DNA of 64,000 nt from Armigeres subalbatus (Eukaryota > Arthropoda > Insecta > Diptera > Culicidae). Positions 10,352 through 21,290 of the stretch are shown piece after piece. The notes beneath the pieces are model-generated. The model had not been told where the DNA came from, searched no databases, and was given only the letters and a program-made list of their open reading frames with translations. Position numbers and translations under genes: made by a program. Numbering within the stretch: position 1 is the first letter of the stretch; each line of letters opens with the position of its first letter. Where the stretch lies: assembly GCF_024139115.2 (NCBI RefSeq), contig NC_085140.1, positions 98,034,988-98,098,987 on the forward strand. Direction: 5' to 3'.

Positions 10352-13215
10352 AGCTTTTTGAAAGGAGACTTCCGAGCCTCATGAAAGGAGGCTTCTGAGC
10401 TTCTAGAAAGAAGGCTTCCAAGCCTCTTGAAAAAAGGGTTCCAAGCCTCTTAAAAAAAAGCTTCCAAGCCTCTTGAAAGGAGGCTTCCGAGCCTCTTGAA
10501 AGAAGGCTTCTGAGCCTCTTGAAAGGAGGCTTCCGAGCCTCTTGAAAGGAGGCTTCCGAGCCTCTTGAAAGGAGGCTTCCGAGCCTCTTGAAAGGAGGCT
10601 TCCGAGCCTCTTGAAAGGAGGCTTCTGAGCCTCTTGAAAGGAGGCTTCTGAGCCTCTTGAAAGGAGGCTTCTGAGCCTCTTGAAAGGAGGCTTCTGAGCT
10701 TCTTGAAAGGAGGCTTGAGCCTCTTGAAAGGAGGCTTCTGAGCCTCTTGAAAGGAGGCTTCTGAGCCTCTTGAAAGGAGGCTTCTGGAGCCTCTTGAAAG
10801 GAGGCTTCTGAGCCTCTTGAAAGGAGGCTTCTGAGCCTCTTGAAAGGAGGCTTCTGAGCCTCTTGAAAGGAGGCCTGAGCCTCTTGAAAGGAGGCTTCTG
10901 AGCCTCTTTAAAGGAGGCTTCTGAGCCTCTTGAAAGGAGGCCTGAGCCTCTTGAAAGGAGGCTTCCAAGCCTCTTGAAAGGAGGCTTGAGCCTCTTGAAA
11001 GGAGGCTCTGAGCCTCTTGAAAGGAGGCTTCCTGAGCCTCTTGAAAGGAGGCCTGAGCCTCTTGAAAGGAGGCTCTGAGCCTCTTGAAAGGAGGCTTCTG
11101 AGCCTCTTGAAAGGAGGCTTCTGAGCCTCTTGAAAGGAGGCTTCCTGAGCTCTTGAAAGGAGGCTTCTGAGCCTCTTGAAAGGAGGCTTCTGAGCCTCTT
11201 GAAAGGAGGCTTCTGAGCCTCTTGAAAGGAGGCTTCTGAGCCTCTTGAAAGGAGGCTTGAGCCTCTTGAAAGGAGGCTTCTGAGCCTCTTGAAAGGAGGC
11301 TTGAGCCTCTTGAAAGGAGGCCTGAGGCCTCTTGAAAGGAGGCTTCTGAGCCTCTTGAAAGGAGGCTTCTGAGCTCTTGAAAGGGAGGCTTCCTGAGCCT
11401 CTTGAAAGGAGGCTTCTGAGCCTCTTGAAAGGAGGCTTCTGAGCCTCTTGAAAGGAGGGCTGAGCCTCTTGAAAGGAGGCTCTGAGCCTCTTGAAAGGAG
11501 GCTTGAGGCCTCTTGAAAGGAGGCTTCTGAGCCTCTTGAAAGGAGGCTCTGAGCCTCTTGAAAAGGGTTCCAAGCCTCTTGAAAGGAGGCTCTGAGCCTC
11601 TTGAAAGGAGGCCTGAGCCTCTTGAAAGGAGGCTCTGAGCCTCTTTGAAAGGAGGCTTCCGACCCTCTTGAAAGAAGGCTTCTGACCCTCTTGAAAGGAG
11701 GCTCTGAGCCTCTTGAAAGCAGGCTTCTGAGCTTCTTGAAAGGAGGTTTCTGAGCCTCTTGAAAGGAGGCTTCTGAGCCTGTTGAAAGGAGGCTTCTGAG
11801 CCTATTGAAAGGAGGCTTCTGAGCCTATTGAAAGGAGGCTTCTGAGCCTCTTTAAAGGAGGTTTCTGAGCCTCTTGAAAGGAGGCTTCTGAGCCTCTTGA
11901 AAGGAGGCTTGGAGCCTCTTGAAAGGAGGCTTCTGAGCCTCTTGAAAGGAGGCTTCTGAGCCTCTTGAAAGGAGGCCTGAGCCTCTTGAAAGGAGGCTTC
12001 TGAGCCTCTTGAAAGGAGGCTCTGAGCCTCTTGAAAGGAGGCTTGAGCTCTTGAAAGGAGGCTTCTGAGCCTCTTGAAAGGAGGCTTCTGAGCCTCTTGA
12101 AAGGAGGCTTCCTGAGCCTTGAAAGGAGGCCTGAGCCTCTTGAAAGGAGGCTTCTGAGCCTCTTGAAAGGAGGCTCTGAGCTCTTGAAAGGAGGCTTCTG
12201 AGCCTCTTGAAAGGGAGGCTTCTGAGCCTCTTGAAAGGAGGCCTGAGCTCTTGAAAGGAGGCTTCTGGAGCCTCTTGAAAGGAGGCTTCCTGAGCCTCTT
12301 GAAAGGAGGCTTCTGAGCCTCTTGAAAGGAGGCTTGGAGCCTCTTGAAAGGAGGCTCTGAGCCTCTTGAAAGGAGGCTTCTGAGCCTCTTGAAAGGAGGC
12401 TTCTGAGCCTCTTGAAAGGAGGCTTCTGAGCCTCTTGAAAGGAGGCTCTGAGCCTCTTGAAAGGAGGCTTCTGAGCCTCTTGAAAGGAGGCTCTGAGCCC
12501 TCTTGAAAGGAGGCTTCTGAGCCTCTTGAAAGGAGGCTTCTGAGCCTCTTGAAAGGAGGCCTGAGCCTCTTGAAAGGAGGCTTCTGAGCCTCTTGAAAGG
12601 AGGCCTGAGCCTCTTGAAAGGAGGCTTCTGAGCCTCTTAAAAGGGGGGCTCTGAGCCACTTGGAAAGGAGGCTTGAGCTTCTTGAAAGGAGGCTTCCGAG
12701 CCTCTTGAAAGGAGGCTTCCGAGCCTCTTGAAAGGAGGCTTCCGAGCCTCTTGAAAGGAGGCTTCCGAGCCTCTTGAAAGGAGGCTTCCGAGCCTCTTGA
12801 AAGGAGGCTTCCGAGCCTCGGAGCTTCCGAGCCTCTTGAAAAGAGGCTTCCGAGCCTTTTAAAAGGAGGCTTCCGAGCGTCTTGAAAGGAGCCTTTCTAG
12901 CCTCTAGAAAGGAAGCTTCTGAACTTCTAGAAAGAAGGCTTCCAAGCCTCTTGAAAGGAAGTTTCCAAGCTTATTGGCATGAAGCTCCCAAGCCTCTTAA
13001 AATGAAGCTCCCAAGCTTCTTGAAAAGAGGCTATCAAACCTCTTGAAAAGAGGCTATCAAACCTCTTGAAAAAAGGCTTCCAAGCCTCTTGAAAAAAGGC
13101 TTTCAAAGCCTCTTGAAAGGAAGTTTCCGAGCCTCTTGAAAGGAGTCTTCTGAGCCTCTTAAAAGGAGGCCTCCGAACCTCTCGAAAGGATGCTTCCGAG
13201 CCTCTTGAAAAGAGC
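10352..13215 (+). repeat. 23-bp palindromic satellite array (about 2.9 kb)
   Basis: The consensus unit GAGGCTTCTGAGCCTC plus TTGAAAG is 23 bp; many units are 20-22 bp through small deletions. GAGGCT and AGCCTC within each unit are inverted repeats, so every unit can form a hairpin. Units at both edges carry CCGAG and diverge progressively, while the core carries CTGAG and is homogeneous. The minus strand has no stop codon in any frame of the unit, so long frames (172, 221, 285 codons and the start of a 337-codon frame) arise; 69 bp encodes a 23-residue repeat (SEASFQEAQKPPFKRLR and similar). No promoter, signal or domain supports a gene. Confidence 0.9.
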
Positions 13216-14085
13216 CTCGTACTAGGAATCAAAAAGTGGAAAGTGAGATAGCTAGGAAGAAGAAAGAAGGAAGAATCAAGGAAGAAGAAAAGTAAATGAA
13301 AATTGAAAAGAGAAGAAGGAAAAGGAGGGAGGAAGAAGGACGAAGGAAGAATGAAGAATGAAGGAAGAAGTAAGAAAGAAGGAAAAAGGAAGAAGCAAGA
13401 AGGAAGAAAGACGAAGAAAGACGGATGAAAGAAGAATGAAGAAGGGAGAAGGAGGAAGGAAGAAGGAAGAAGGAATAAGGAAAAAAGGAAGACGGACGAA
13501 GGAAGAAGGAAGAATGGGTAAAAAAGAAGGAAGAAAGAATAAAGAAGATAGAAAGAAGGAAGAAAGAAGAAGAAAAAACAAAAGAAGCAGGAAAAAGTAG
13601 GAAAGAAGGAAGAAGGAAAGAGGTTGAATGAAGGATGAAGGAAGATAAAGAAGAAGATAATAGAGGGAAGAAAGACGGAAAAACAAAGGAAGAAAGGAAA
13701 AGAAAGAAAGAAGAAAGAAGGGAGAATAGATGGAGATAAAGGAGTAAGCGAGAATGGATGAAGAAGAAGGAAAAAGGAAGAAAGAAGAAAGAAAGAAGTA
13801 AGAAGGTAGAAAGAAGATGGAAAAACAAAGGAAGAAGGAAAAAGGAAGAAAAAAAAGGAAGAAGAAAGAAAAAAGAGGAAGAAGGAAGAATGAAGAAGGG
13901 AGAATGAAGAAAGAAGAAGGAAGAAGGAAGGAAGAAACAATAAAGAATGAAGAAGGAAGAAAAAGAAGGAATAAGGAAGGAGGAAGAAAGAAGAAGGAAG
14001 AAAGAATAAGGGAGAAGGAAGAAGGGAGGAGAAAGAAGGGAGTAGGAAGAAAGACGAAAGAAGGACGAAGGAAGAAGTTCTCTGT
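13216..14085 (+). repeat. Polypurine (GAAGAAAGGA) tract, about 870 bp
   Basis: The + strand is almost entirely A and G in irregular GAA/GGAA/GAAAGAAG runs. Minus-strand frames rich in Phe, Ser and Leu (up to 337 codons) are compositional artefacts. Such long homopurine-homopyrimidine DNA can form intramolecular triplexes. It directly abuts the 23-bp satellite. Confidence 0.9.
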
Positions 14086-14158
14086 TCTCAGTTCACTTTT
14101 CTTTTTCACTTTCACTTCTCACTTCCTACTTCTCATTTCTCACTATTCACTACTCGTA
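14086..14158 (+). repeat. Polypyrimidine-rich TCTCACTT repeat
   Basis: Immediately after the polypurine tract the + strand switches to pyrimidine-rich ACTTCTCACTTC-type repeats of 7-10 bp. The abrupt strand switch of purines and pyrimidines occurs at about 14080-14090. Confidence 0.75.
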
Positions 14159-14676
14159 ATCTGAGGTCAGCAGGACAAGATGCTAAATTAAAGAATCCCT
14201 TTTTGACACAGTTTTTGAAATCATTTTGTAATTCAAGAGAAAAGACACATTTAGATCATAAAATACAAAATAAATTTTCATAAATGGAAACAGTCGAGTC
14301 AACATCAAAACAGTCATTCCGTGCCGATAGTTCGAACGAGCCAGACGTGTGTGCTGTGTCTCATCGCGGATTGTGTTCGGTAGTGAAAAGGCTATTGTGT
14401 GGTGCGCTCCTACCTACGGATCCAAGGCGATCACTGTCGGCGAGTGAAGTAGCTGCTTCTGGCGACGCCAGTGAAGCAGGCTATTGTTACTGCTGCTACC
14501 TACAGCAGCAGGGGCAGATAAGTGGCAAAACTTTTTATTGTTCTCCCTTCTGTTTGATACAGAGTGGGACTGCTTAGAATTAATCGAATTAGTTTTTTTT
14601 AAGTTTTTTTTTTCTAATTTGCTATTAGTTCTAAGTTAGTATAAGCAAAATTATCCTTCCACCTTGCGGGGTGAGA

Positions 14677-16046
14677 ATGGAGGAGGAGACTGGAGAAGGC
14701 AATGTGCCTGCTAAAAATGGAGGGCGCACTCGATTGTACCATGCGGCTTCGCCTGGGCCTTGGGTTGTTTACTTTCGGCAGAAAGTAAAAAGCCTAGATT
14801 TTCTCGGCATTAAACGAGATTTGACGCGTCGTTTTCCGAAGCTTGATTTTAGCCAGATCAACAGGAACAAACTACGCATCACCGCACCTACATACCAGGT
14901 GGCGAATGAAATTGCTGGCGACAGGGCGTACAATGTTGAATATATGGTTTATGTCCCTCGCGGGAGGTCGAAATTGAAGGTGTGATCAACGCAGCGAGCC
15001 TGACTTGCAAGGATGTACTTGCGGAAAAGGCCGCCTAAAGAATGCAATGGAGTCTACCGTGGATATTCTGGACTGCAAGGAATTGCATTCAGCAGCCACG
15101 GTAGATGGAAAGAAGGTATATTCCAAGTCAGGTTCGCTTCGGGTGACGTTCGCCGGTTCGATGCTCCCAAAATATGTTGATATTGAAAACATGCTATTTC
15201 CGGTGCGACTTTTTGTGCCAAGGGTATTTAATTGTACCAATTGCAAACAACTTGGTCACACTGCCGAGTTTTGTGACAACAAACCACGTTGTGGCAAATG
15301 TTCTGGAAGGCATCGGGAGGAGTCCTGCCAGCAACAGGCAACAAAATGTGCTTATTGTGGTTTGAATCCTCCCCATGGTTTGCAGGAATGCCCGGTGTAC
15401 AAAAAGCGCACCCAAAAAGTGAAGCGCTCGTTGGTACAGCGCTCCAAGCAGTCGTATGCGGAAATGGTTAAGTCGCAAGACACATCCGCCACAGCCACTG
15501 CATCGACTGCTATTTCAGCCACCGTTCGTGTAAGTGATTATTATGATTCCATATCCATTGATGAATTGGACTCTGACGCAGCCGATATGGATGATCCTGC
15601 GGAGGTACACGTGCCCGAAAAGAGGAAGCAACCGTCTTCCCCGGGATCGCGCCGCAAGAGAACAAAAACCATCCATAAAAGCTTGGCAAAATCTGATGGT
15701 AATGGGGTTTATTTAAAATCCTGAAGCAACCTGTCCCTACTGCTTCTTTTGATCCTAGTTGCAGTAAGGCATTCCGCCATTGTTAAAATCCGATGTTTCG
15801 AAGAAACATCCGGCTAGGAGAATCAATGAAAGAAAAAAAGTAATTCGCACTTCTAGTAAAAGTATTCCGTCCAAGCGAGGATTGATCTCCTTTAAGGACC
15901 TTCTGGACCGTTTTTTGAATTTATTCAATATTCCGAATTCATTGAGGCCTATCATTGACCTTTTTATACCAACAGTGGAAAGTTATCTGAAGCAATTGAC
16001 TGTTTCATGGCCCCTTCTTGCAGGAATTGTATCTTTCGATGGATAA
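14677..16046 (+). pseudogene. LINE ORF1 (gag-like RNA-binding protein), frameshifted
   Basis: The ATG at 14677 starts MEEETGEGNVPAKNGG and runs to a stop at 14985. The following sequence makes sense only after a frameshift near 14983 and a second one near 15030. The frame then encodes knuckles CTNCKQLGHTAEFC, CGKCSGRHREESC and CAYCGLNPPHGLQEC (about 15230-15390) and a basic region (KRKQPSSPGSRRKRTK). A third frameshift near 15722-15780 leads to a hydrophobic C-terminal segment (LFIPTVESYLKQLT) ending at TAA 16044-16046. The last codons overlap the ORF2 start by 8 nt, suggesting coupled translation or reinitiation in the intact element. The product would bind LINE RNA in a ribonucleoprotein particle. 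Confidence 0.8.
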
Positions 16047-19000
16047 TACGGCCAATACCCAAGATACAATCACTGTGCTGCAGTGGAACTGTCATAGTCT
16101 GAAACATAAATTGGACGTGTTCAAGTTTTTAATTCGCAACTCCGATTGCGATGTATTTGCACTCTGTGAAACATGGCTTTCTTCTGAAGATGAAATCAAC
16201 TTCCACGATTTTAATATTATTCGCCAAGATCGGGATGATCATTATGGTGGCGTTCTTTTGGGGATCAAAAAATGCTACTCCTTCTACAGAATTCCCATTC
16301 CGACTGTTCCCGGCTTAGAAATCGTCGCATGCCAAGTAAATGTGAAGAATAAAGATCTTTGCATAGCTTCAGTGTACATTCCTCCAAATGCCTCTATTAA
16401 TCGTCGACATTTTTGGAGCGCAGTCTCCCTCCTATCATCTCCAGTATTGATATTGGGTGATTTGAACGCACATGGTATTGGATGGGGCGAAACGTATGAC
16501 GATTATAGAGCGCCTATTTTCTATGATTTGTGTGACGATTTCAATTTGAATATTTTGAACACTGGTGAAGTAACTCGAATAGGACCAAATGGTCAACAAA
16601 GCCGTATTGATCTGTCTTTATGTTCAAATTCACTATCATTAGATTGCACGTGGAAGGTAATTCAAGATCCCCATGGTAGTGACCATATGCCGATAGTCAC
16701 CACAATTAAAAGTGGCTGTCATCAATCTGAGCCAGTTAATGTTCCTTTCGTTCCTCACGAAGAACTGACTGGCAAAAATTTGCATCGGCGGTAAAATTTT
16801 TTTATTGACTCAACTGATACTCTTCCACCTTTGGATGAATATCGATTCCTTATTGAGTTGATTCAAAAAAGCGCACTAGAAGCTCAGAAACGACGCGTTC
16901 CAAATACATCTGTCATCAGAAGACCACACACCTGGATGGGATGATGAATGTACTAAGTTGTATTCTGAGAAATCTGATGATTTCAAGGCTTTCCGTAAAC
17001 ATGAAGGTCTGAGTTGTTTTAAGAGAATTTGAGGCTCGAAAGAAAGCTCAAAAATCTTCTCAAGGCAAAAAACGTAGCTACTGGCGACGTTTTGTCGAGG
17101 GACTATCACGAGAAACCTCAATGACAACACTTTGGAAAACGGCTCGCAACATGCGGAACCGCATTTCCACCAATGAGAGTGAAGAATACTCCAATCGATG
17201 GATATTCAACTTCGCAAAAAGGTCTGCCCAGATTCCGTACCAGCAGAACTGCTATTTCGAGAATCAGTCACTGATCCCGGTTCTTTGGGTGGACCATTCA
17301 CAATGCTGGAACTTTCTATGTCTCTTCTTTCATCGAATAACTCTGCTCCGGGATGCGATAACATCAAATTCAATCTTCTTAAAAACCTCCCAGATATCGC
17401 AAAAAGACGATTACTTGACCTGTACAACTGCTTCATGGAGTACAACATTGTGCCACCTGAATGGCGACAGGTCAAAGTTATAGCTATTCAAAAGCCTGGG
17501 AAACCAGCGTCTAATCACAATTCATACCGACCGATTGCCATGCTATCATGCATGAGAAAATTATTGGAGAAAATGATCCTTTCAAGAGTCGACCATTGGG
17601 TCGAAGAAAATGCATTGCTTTCAAATACTCAGTTTGGATTTCGAAAAGGGAAAGGAACAAACGATTGTCTAGCGTTGCTTTCTTCAGATATACAACTGGC
17701 CTTTGCGCACAAGGAGCAATTGGCTTCAGTATTCTTGGATATTAAGGGCGCTTTTGATTCAGTTTCCATAGAAGTACTGTCAGACAATCTGCACAGTAGT
17801 GGATTACCCGTTATTTTGAACAATTTCTTGTACAATTTGTTGTCAGAAAAACAAATGAACTTCACACTCGGCACTCTGACAACTTCCAGAACTAGCTACA
17901 TGGGCCTTCCCCAAGGTTCATGTTTAAGTCCCTTGCTTTATAATTTCTATGTCAAAGATATTGACAATTGTTTGGAAGGACAATGCACGCTCAGACAACT
18001 TGCAGATGATGCCGTGGTCTCTCTAAGAGGTCCATGTGCAGCTGTCTTGCAAGGACCATTGCAAAGTACCCTAGATAATCTGACTGTTTGGGCCAGACAT
18101 CTAGGGATCGAGTTTTCACCGCAAAAAACTCACTTGGTTGTGTTTACTAGGAAGCGGTACCCAGCTCAACTGAAACTAAAACTGTTGAATGATGACATCA
18201 ACCAATCTTTATCTTCTAAATACCTTGGGGTCGTGTTTGATTCTAAATGTACTTGGAACTCCATTTTGAGTATTTGATACAAAAATGCCGGAAAAGGATC
18301 CATTTTCTACGTTCTATCTCCGGAACCTGGTGGGGTGCTCACCCGGAAGACCTCATCAAACTCTATAGAACGACTATTCTCTCTGTTTTAGAGTATGGCT
18401 CTTTCTGCTTCCTCTCAGCAGCTGATTGCCACCTGATCAAATTGGAACGAATTCAGTATCGTTGTTTGCGTATTGCCCTTGGCTGCATGCATTCAACGCA
18501 TAACATGAGCCTGGAGGTGCTTGCTGGAGTCACTCCTTTAAAGCACCGTTACTGGGAGCTCTCACTTAGAATACTCGTCAAATGTGGAACAAGTAACACA
18601 CTTGTCTTAGATAACTTCGATAAAATGCTTGAACTGACTTGTCGTTCAAGATTCCTTAGAGTCTATCTCAACTACATATCATCAGATCTTTGTCTTCCGT
18701 GTTATAATCCACCTCGAGTTCACTTCACCAACGACAGTTCCTCAATTGAATACGATCTGTCCATGAAATACGCTATTCAAGGAATACCAGATCATCTTCG
18801 ACAAATATCTATTCCCTCCCTTTTTTCAGAAAAATATGAACATGTCAATTGCAACAACAGATATTTCACTGATGGTTCTCGCATTAACGGATCCACTGGC
18901 TTCGGTGTTTTCAATGTAACTTCAACCACCTTCCGAAAACTTCAGGAACCGTGTTCGGTTTATGTTGCTGAGCTGGCAGCAATTAACTTCGCTTTGGGGA

Positions 19001-19710
19001 TAATTTCCAATCAGCCCGTAGACCATTATTTCATCTTCTCGGATAGTCTTAGTTCTATCGAGGCACTCCGGTCGATGAAACCTGTTAAGCACGCATCTTA
19101 CTTTCTTACAAACATAAGAGAGCAGATGCGTGTTTTGGTCGAAAGATCATTCAAGATTACCTTTGTTTGGGTCCCATCTCACTGCTCAATCTACGGCAAT
19201 GAGAAGGCAGACTCGCTGGCAAAGGTGGGCGCACAGGAAGGTGAAGTTTATGATAGACAATACTCGAGCAACGAGTTTTTCCCATTAGTCCGTCAGAGTA
19301 CTCTTCAAAGTTGGCAAAGAAATTGGACACACAACGAACTTGGACGGTGGCTATTTTCCATAGTTCCAAAAGTTTCTGGGCGAGCGTGGTTCAGAGGTGA
19401 GGACTTAAGTCGAGGCTTCATTCGCGTGATGTCGAGACTTATGTCTAATCACTATTCACTAAACGCACATCTGTACAGAATAAACCTTGTCGATAGCAAC
19501 TTATGTAGGTGCGGAGCCGGTTATGATGACATCGATCACGTAGTTTGGTCCTGCTCGGAAAATGACGCCTCCAGAGAGCAATTATTGGATACCCTTGTGG
19601 CCCGAGGTAAACAACCCTTCAGGGAAGTTCGCGGTGTTTTGGGAGATCGTGATGTTGTCTATATGCAGGCCATTTATAGTTTTCTTTGTGCTTCTGATAT
19701 CAAAATCTAA
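16039..19710 (+). pseudogene. LINE ORF2: endonuclease, reverse transcriptase, RNase H; frameshifted
   Basis: I take the ATG at 16039 as the start. Residues VLQWNCHS, CETW, GDLNAHG and SDHMP mark an APE-type endonuclease (about 16070-16710). Frameshifts follow near 16785 and between 16900 and 17200. The RT spans about 17300-18240, with FLDIKGAFDSV, GLPQGSCLSPLLYN and LADD (17999-18010) in place of the usual F/YADD. Another frameshift near 18260 leads into the thumb region. RNase H follows with FTDGS (about 18865), AELAA (18968), SDS (19039) and ADSLAK (19207), i.e. all four acidic residues. A C-terminal CRCGAGYDDIDHVVWSC zinc-like motif sits near 19510. This enzyme would perform target-primed reverse transcription; this copy is inactive. 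Confidence 0.85.
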
Positions 19711-20098
19711 CATTTTGTTTTTTTTCTTTCTTTCTTTAAAGTTTTTTTTTGTTCTGTCTCTGCCTTTTTGTTCCGTAGAGCTCCATAGCTCTTGCCATCC
19801 GGAAGATGCTCCCAGTTGAACCATTCCTCGAGCACGACGACACGCCACATCGTCACTGACGCCAAATGCCCGGATGAGAAGCTGAAATTTCCTGATCCCA
19901 AATCCTAAGCCCCGTCCATCCTTAAACATTGTAAACTAACCTCGAGTCACCACGAGTACGCTGGCTTCTACCCCCCTCTTACTAACCGTGTAATAAAATG
20001 ATATTGATTGTATATATCACAAAGAACAATGGCTCCGTAAAGTGTTATACACGCCTGAGCCTACCAAATAAACGAAATTGGAAAAAACATCAAAACAG

Positions 20099-20410
20099 AG
20101 ATTGAAAAATGTATATACTTCAAAATACAAATAAGACAATGAATAATATAGAAAAGTGCGAATTTTGTTGTCTTTTATTCTGAAATTTTTAAGCATACTA
20201 TGAATTCAAACAAAATATTGCTAGTTGCTCGCGATAAAACCTAATATGCTGGAAGACTTTAAGTATATATCCAGCCCAAGGCTGGCTCGTCTCGTGGTGC
20301 CTTCAAGTAATTATCTTTAACTTGTGCAGTTTTTTACTAGTCTGTTTAATATATAAACTTTGAATAGTTAAGTCCAATACCAACGTAATTCGTCGTCAGT
20401 TTGTGGATAG

Positions 20411-20411
<1 letters not shown>
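20099..20411. other. Intronic, no feature recognised
   Basis: AT-rich spacer between the LINE and the CTT microsatellite. No repeat or gene is evident. Confidence 0.35.
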
Positions 20412-20441
<30 letters not shown>

Positions 20442-20521
20442 CTTCTTCTTCTTCTTCTTCTTCTTCTTCTTCTTCTTCTTCTTCTTCTTCTTCTTCTTCT
20501 TCTTCTTCTTCTTCTTCTTCT
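20412..20521 (+). repeat. (CTT)n microsatellite, about 37 copies
   Basis: An uninterrupted run of CTT on the + strand, about 110 bp. The minus-strand polyglutamate frame is an artefact. Confidence 0.97.
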
Positions 20522-20535
20522 ATTTTTCTATTTTT

Positions 20536-21290
20536 CAGAACTAACTCTCTAACATGTATTTTTAAACAAATGCCAACCAAGTAGGATAAGTATTTAGTAT
20601 TGTCTGGCTCCTACACACTTGCTTCATCAGCAACGATGCGCGATGAAGTGGGGTTGTGTGAGGCTGTGCCAGTTGGTCGTCAGATCCCAACCCGACCACA
20701 TACAAAAATCGCACCTCTAGTTCAGCCCAGGACCCGAGTAGACGAAAATAGCTCAATAATATCACATGTTGATTAGATAGCAAAATGAGATATGGACATG
20801 ATCAATCATAAGAGATAAAAGAGATAAAAGGTCAGACGACAATATCAATATTTTGCACTAAAATATCATGAGGAGATCAAGTTATGCTATTTGTAAGAAG
20901 TGATCAATATCATGTGCCATTAGTTTGTTCTTATCCATAGCATATCTTGATATTCAAATGATATTTCGGTGCAAATTTTTGATATTGTTGCCTGATCTTT
21001 TATCTCTTATATCAATCAAGTCCATATAATGTTTTGTTATTCTTTTCATTGCTTCTGCCCGGAGAGCCAGAAAACAGTAAATACTCATCCTACTTGGTTG
21101 ACATTTGTACAAAAATACATGTGAGAGAGTTAGTTCTGATCTCATCAGTAGCCTTCTGAGCTGCGGAGGACGACGGAAGTCCTTCGTAGCTTAGACAGGT
21201 GCTTTGTCTAGCGTACTGGTTTCGTGGGATCAAACCCCATCGAAGGAAGGAGTTACCCTCCAATACATTTTTCGAACTAAATCTATCACC
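20536..21290. mobile_element. Foldback element with truncated tRNA-Thr-like module
   Basis: The outer arms (about 20538-20612 and 21066-21139) are inverted copies of a segment containing ACTAACTCTCT and CCAACCAAGTAGGATAAG. The inner arms (about 20775-20882 and 20958-21045) pair around AGAGATAAAAG and CAATATCA. Beyond the right arm, 21180-21248 holds a tRNA-like module (GTCCTTCGTAGCTTAG ... CCCCATCGAAGG) shortened in the D and anticodon regions. Most of these modules reappear at 62325-62812. Confidence 0.65.

Larger units (their letters stand above)
14301..20098 (+). mobile_element. Full-length I-superfamily LINE with 13 bp TSD
   Basis: The 13-mer AACATCAAAACAG occurs at 14301-14313 and 20086-20098, bounding an element of about 5.77 kb (14314-20085). 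Its 5' end is TCATTCCGTGCCG and its 3' end is AAATAAACGAAATTGGAAAA. It has a 5' UTR, ORF1 with three CCHC knuckles, and ORF2 with endonuclease, reverse transcriptase and RNase H. Presence of RNase H after the RT and CCHC knuckles in ORF1 fit the I/Loner group. Several frameshifts show it is no longer active, but the intact ends and TSD mean it inserted at full length. It lies in sense orientation within the RNF144-like intron. Confidence 0.85.

Noticed and set aside
10450..12659. Three long minus-strand ORFs (172, 221 and 285 codons) as genes
   Set aside because: They are translations of the 23-bp satellite. They occur in whichever frame the indels allow and lack any start context, domain or non-repetitive sequence.
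10352..13215. CRISPR array
   Set aside because: The 23-bp units are contiguous with no unique spacers, and the genome is eukaryotic.
12927..14115. Minus-strand Phe/Ser/Leu-rich ORFs (337, 279, 199 codons) as membrane proteins
   Set aside because: They are the pyrimidine strand of a low-complexity polypurine tract; hydrophobicity comes from TTC/TTT/TCC codons.
14284..14577. 97-codon ORF starting METVEST as a gene
   Set aside because: It begins in flanking DNA before the LINE 5' end and runs into the LINE 5' UTR, so it is a chance frame.
20368..20580. Polyglutamate protein
   Set aside because: It is the minus strand of a CTT microsatellite.
21180..21248. tRNA gene
   Set aside because: The D and anticodon regions are shortened and the cloverleaf cannot form; it is part of the mobile repeat family.
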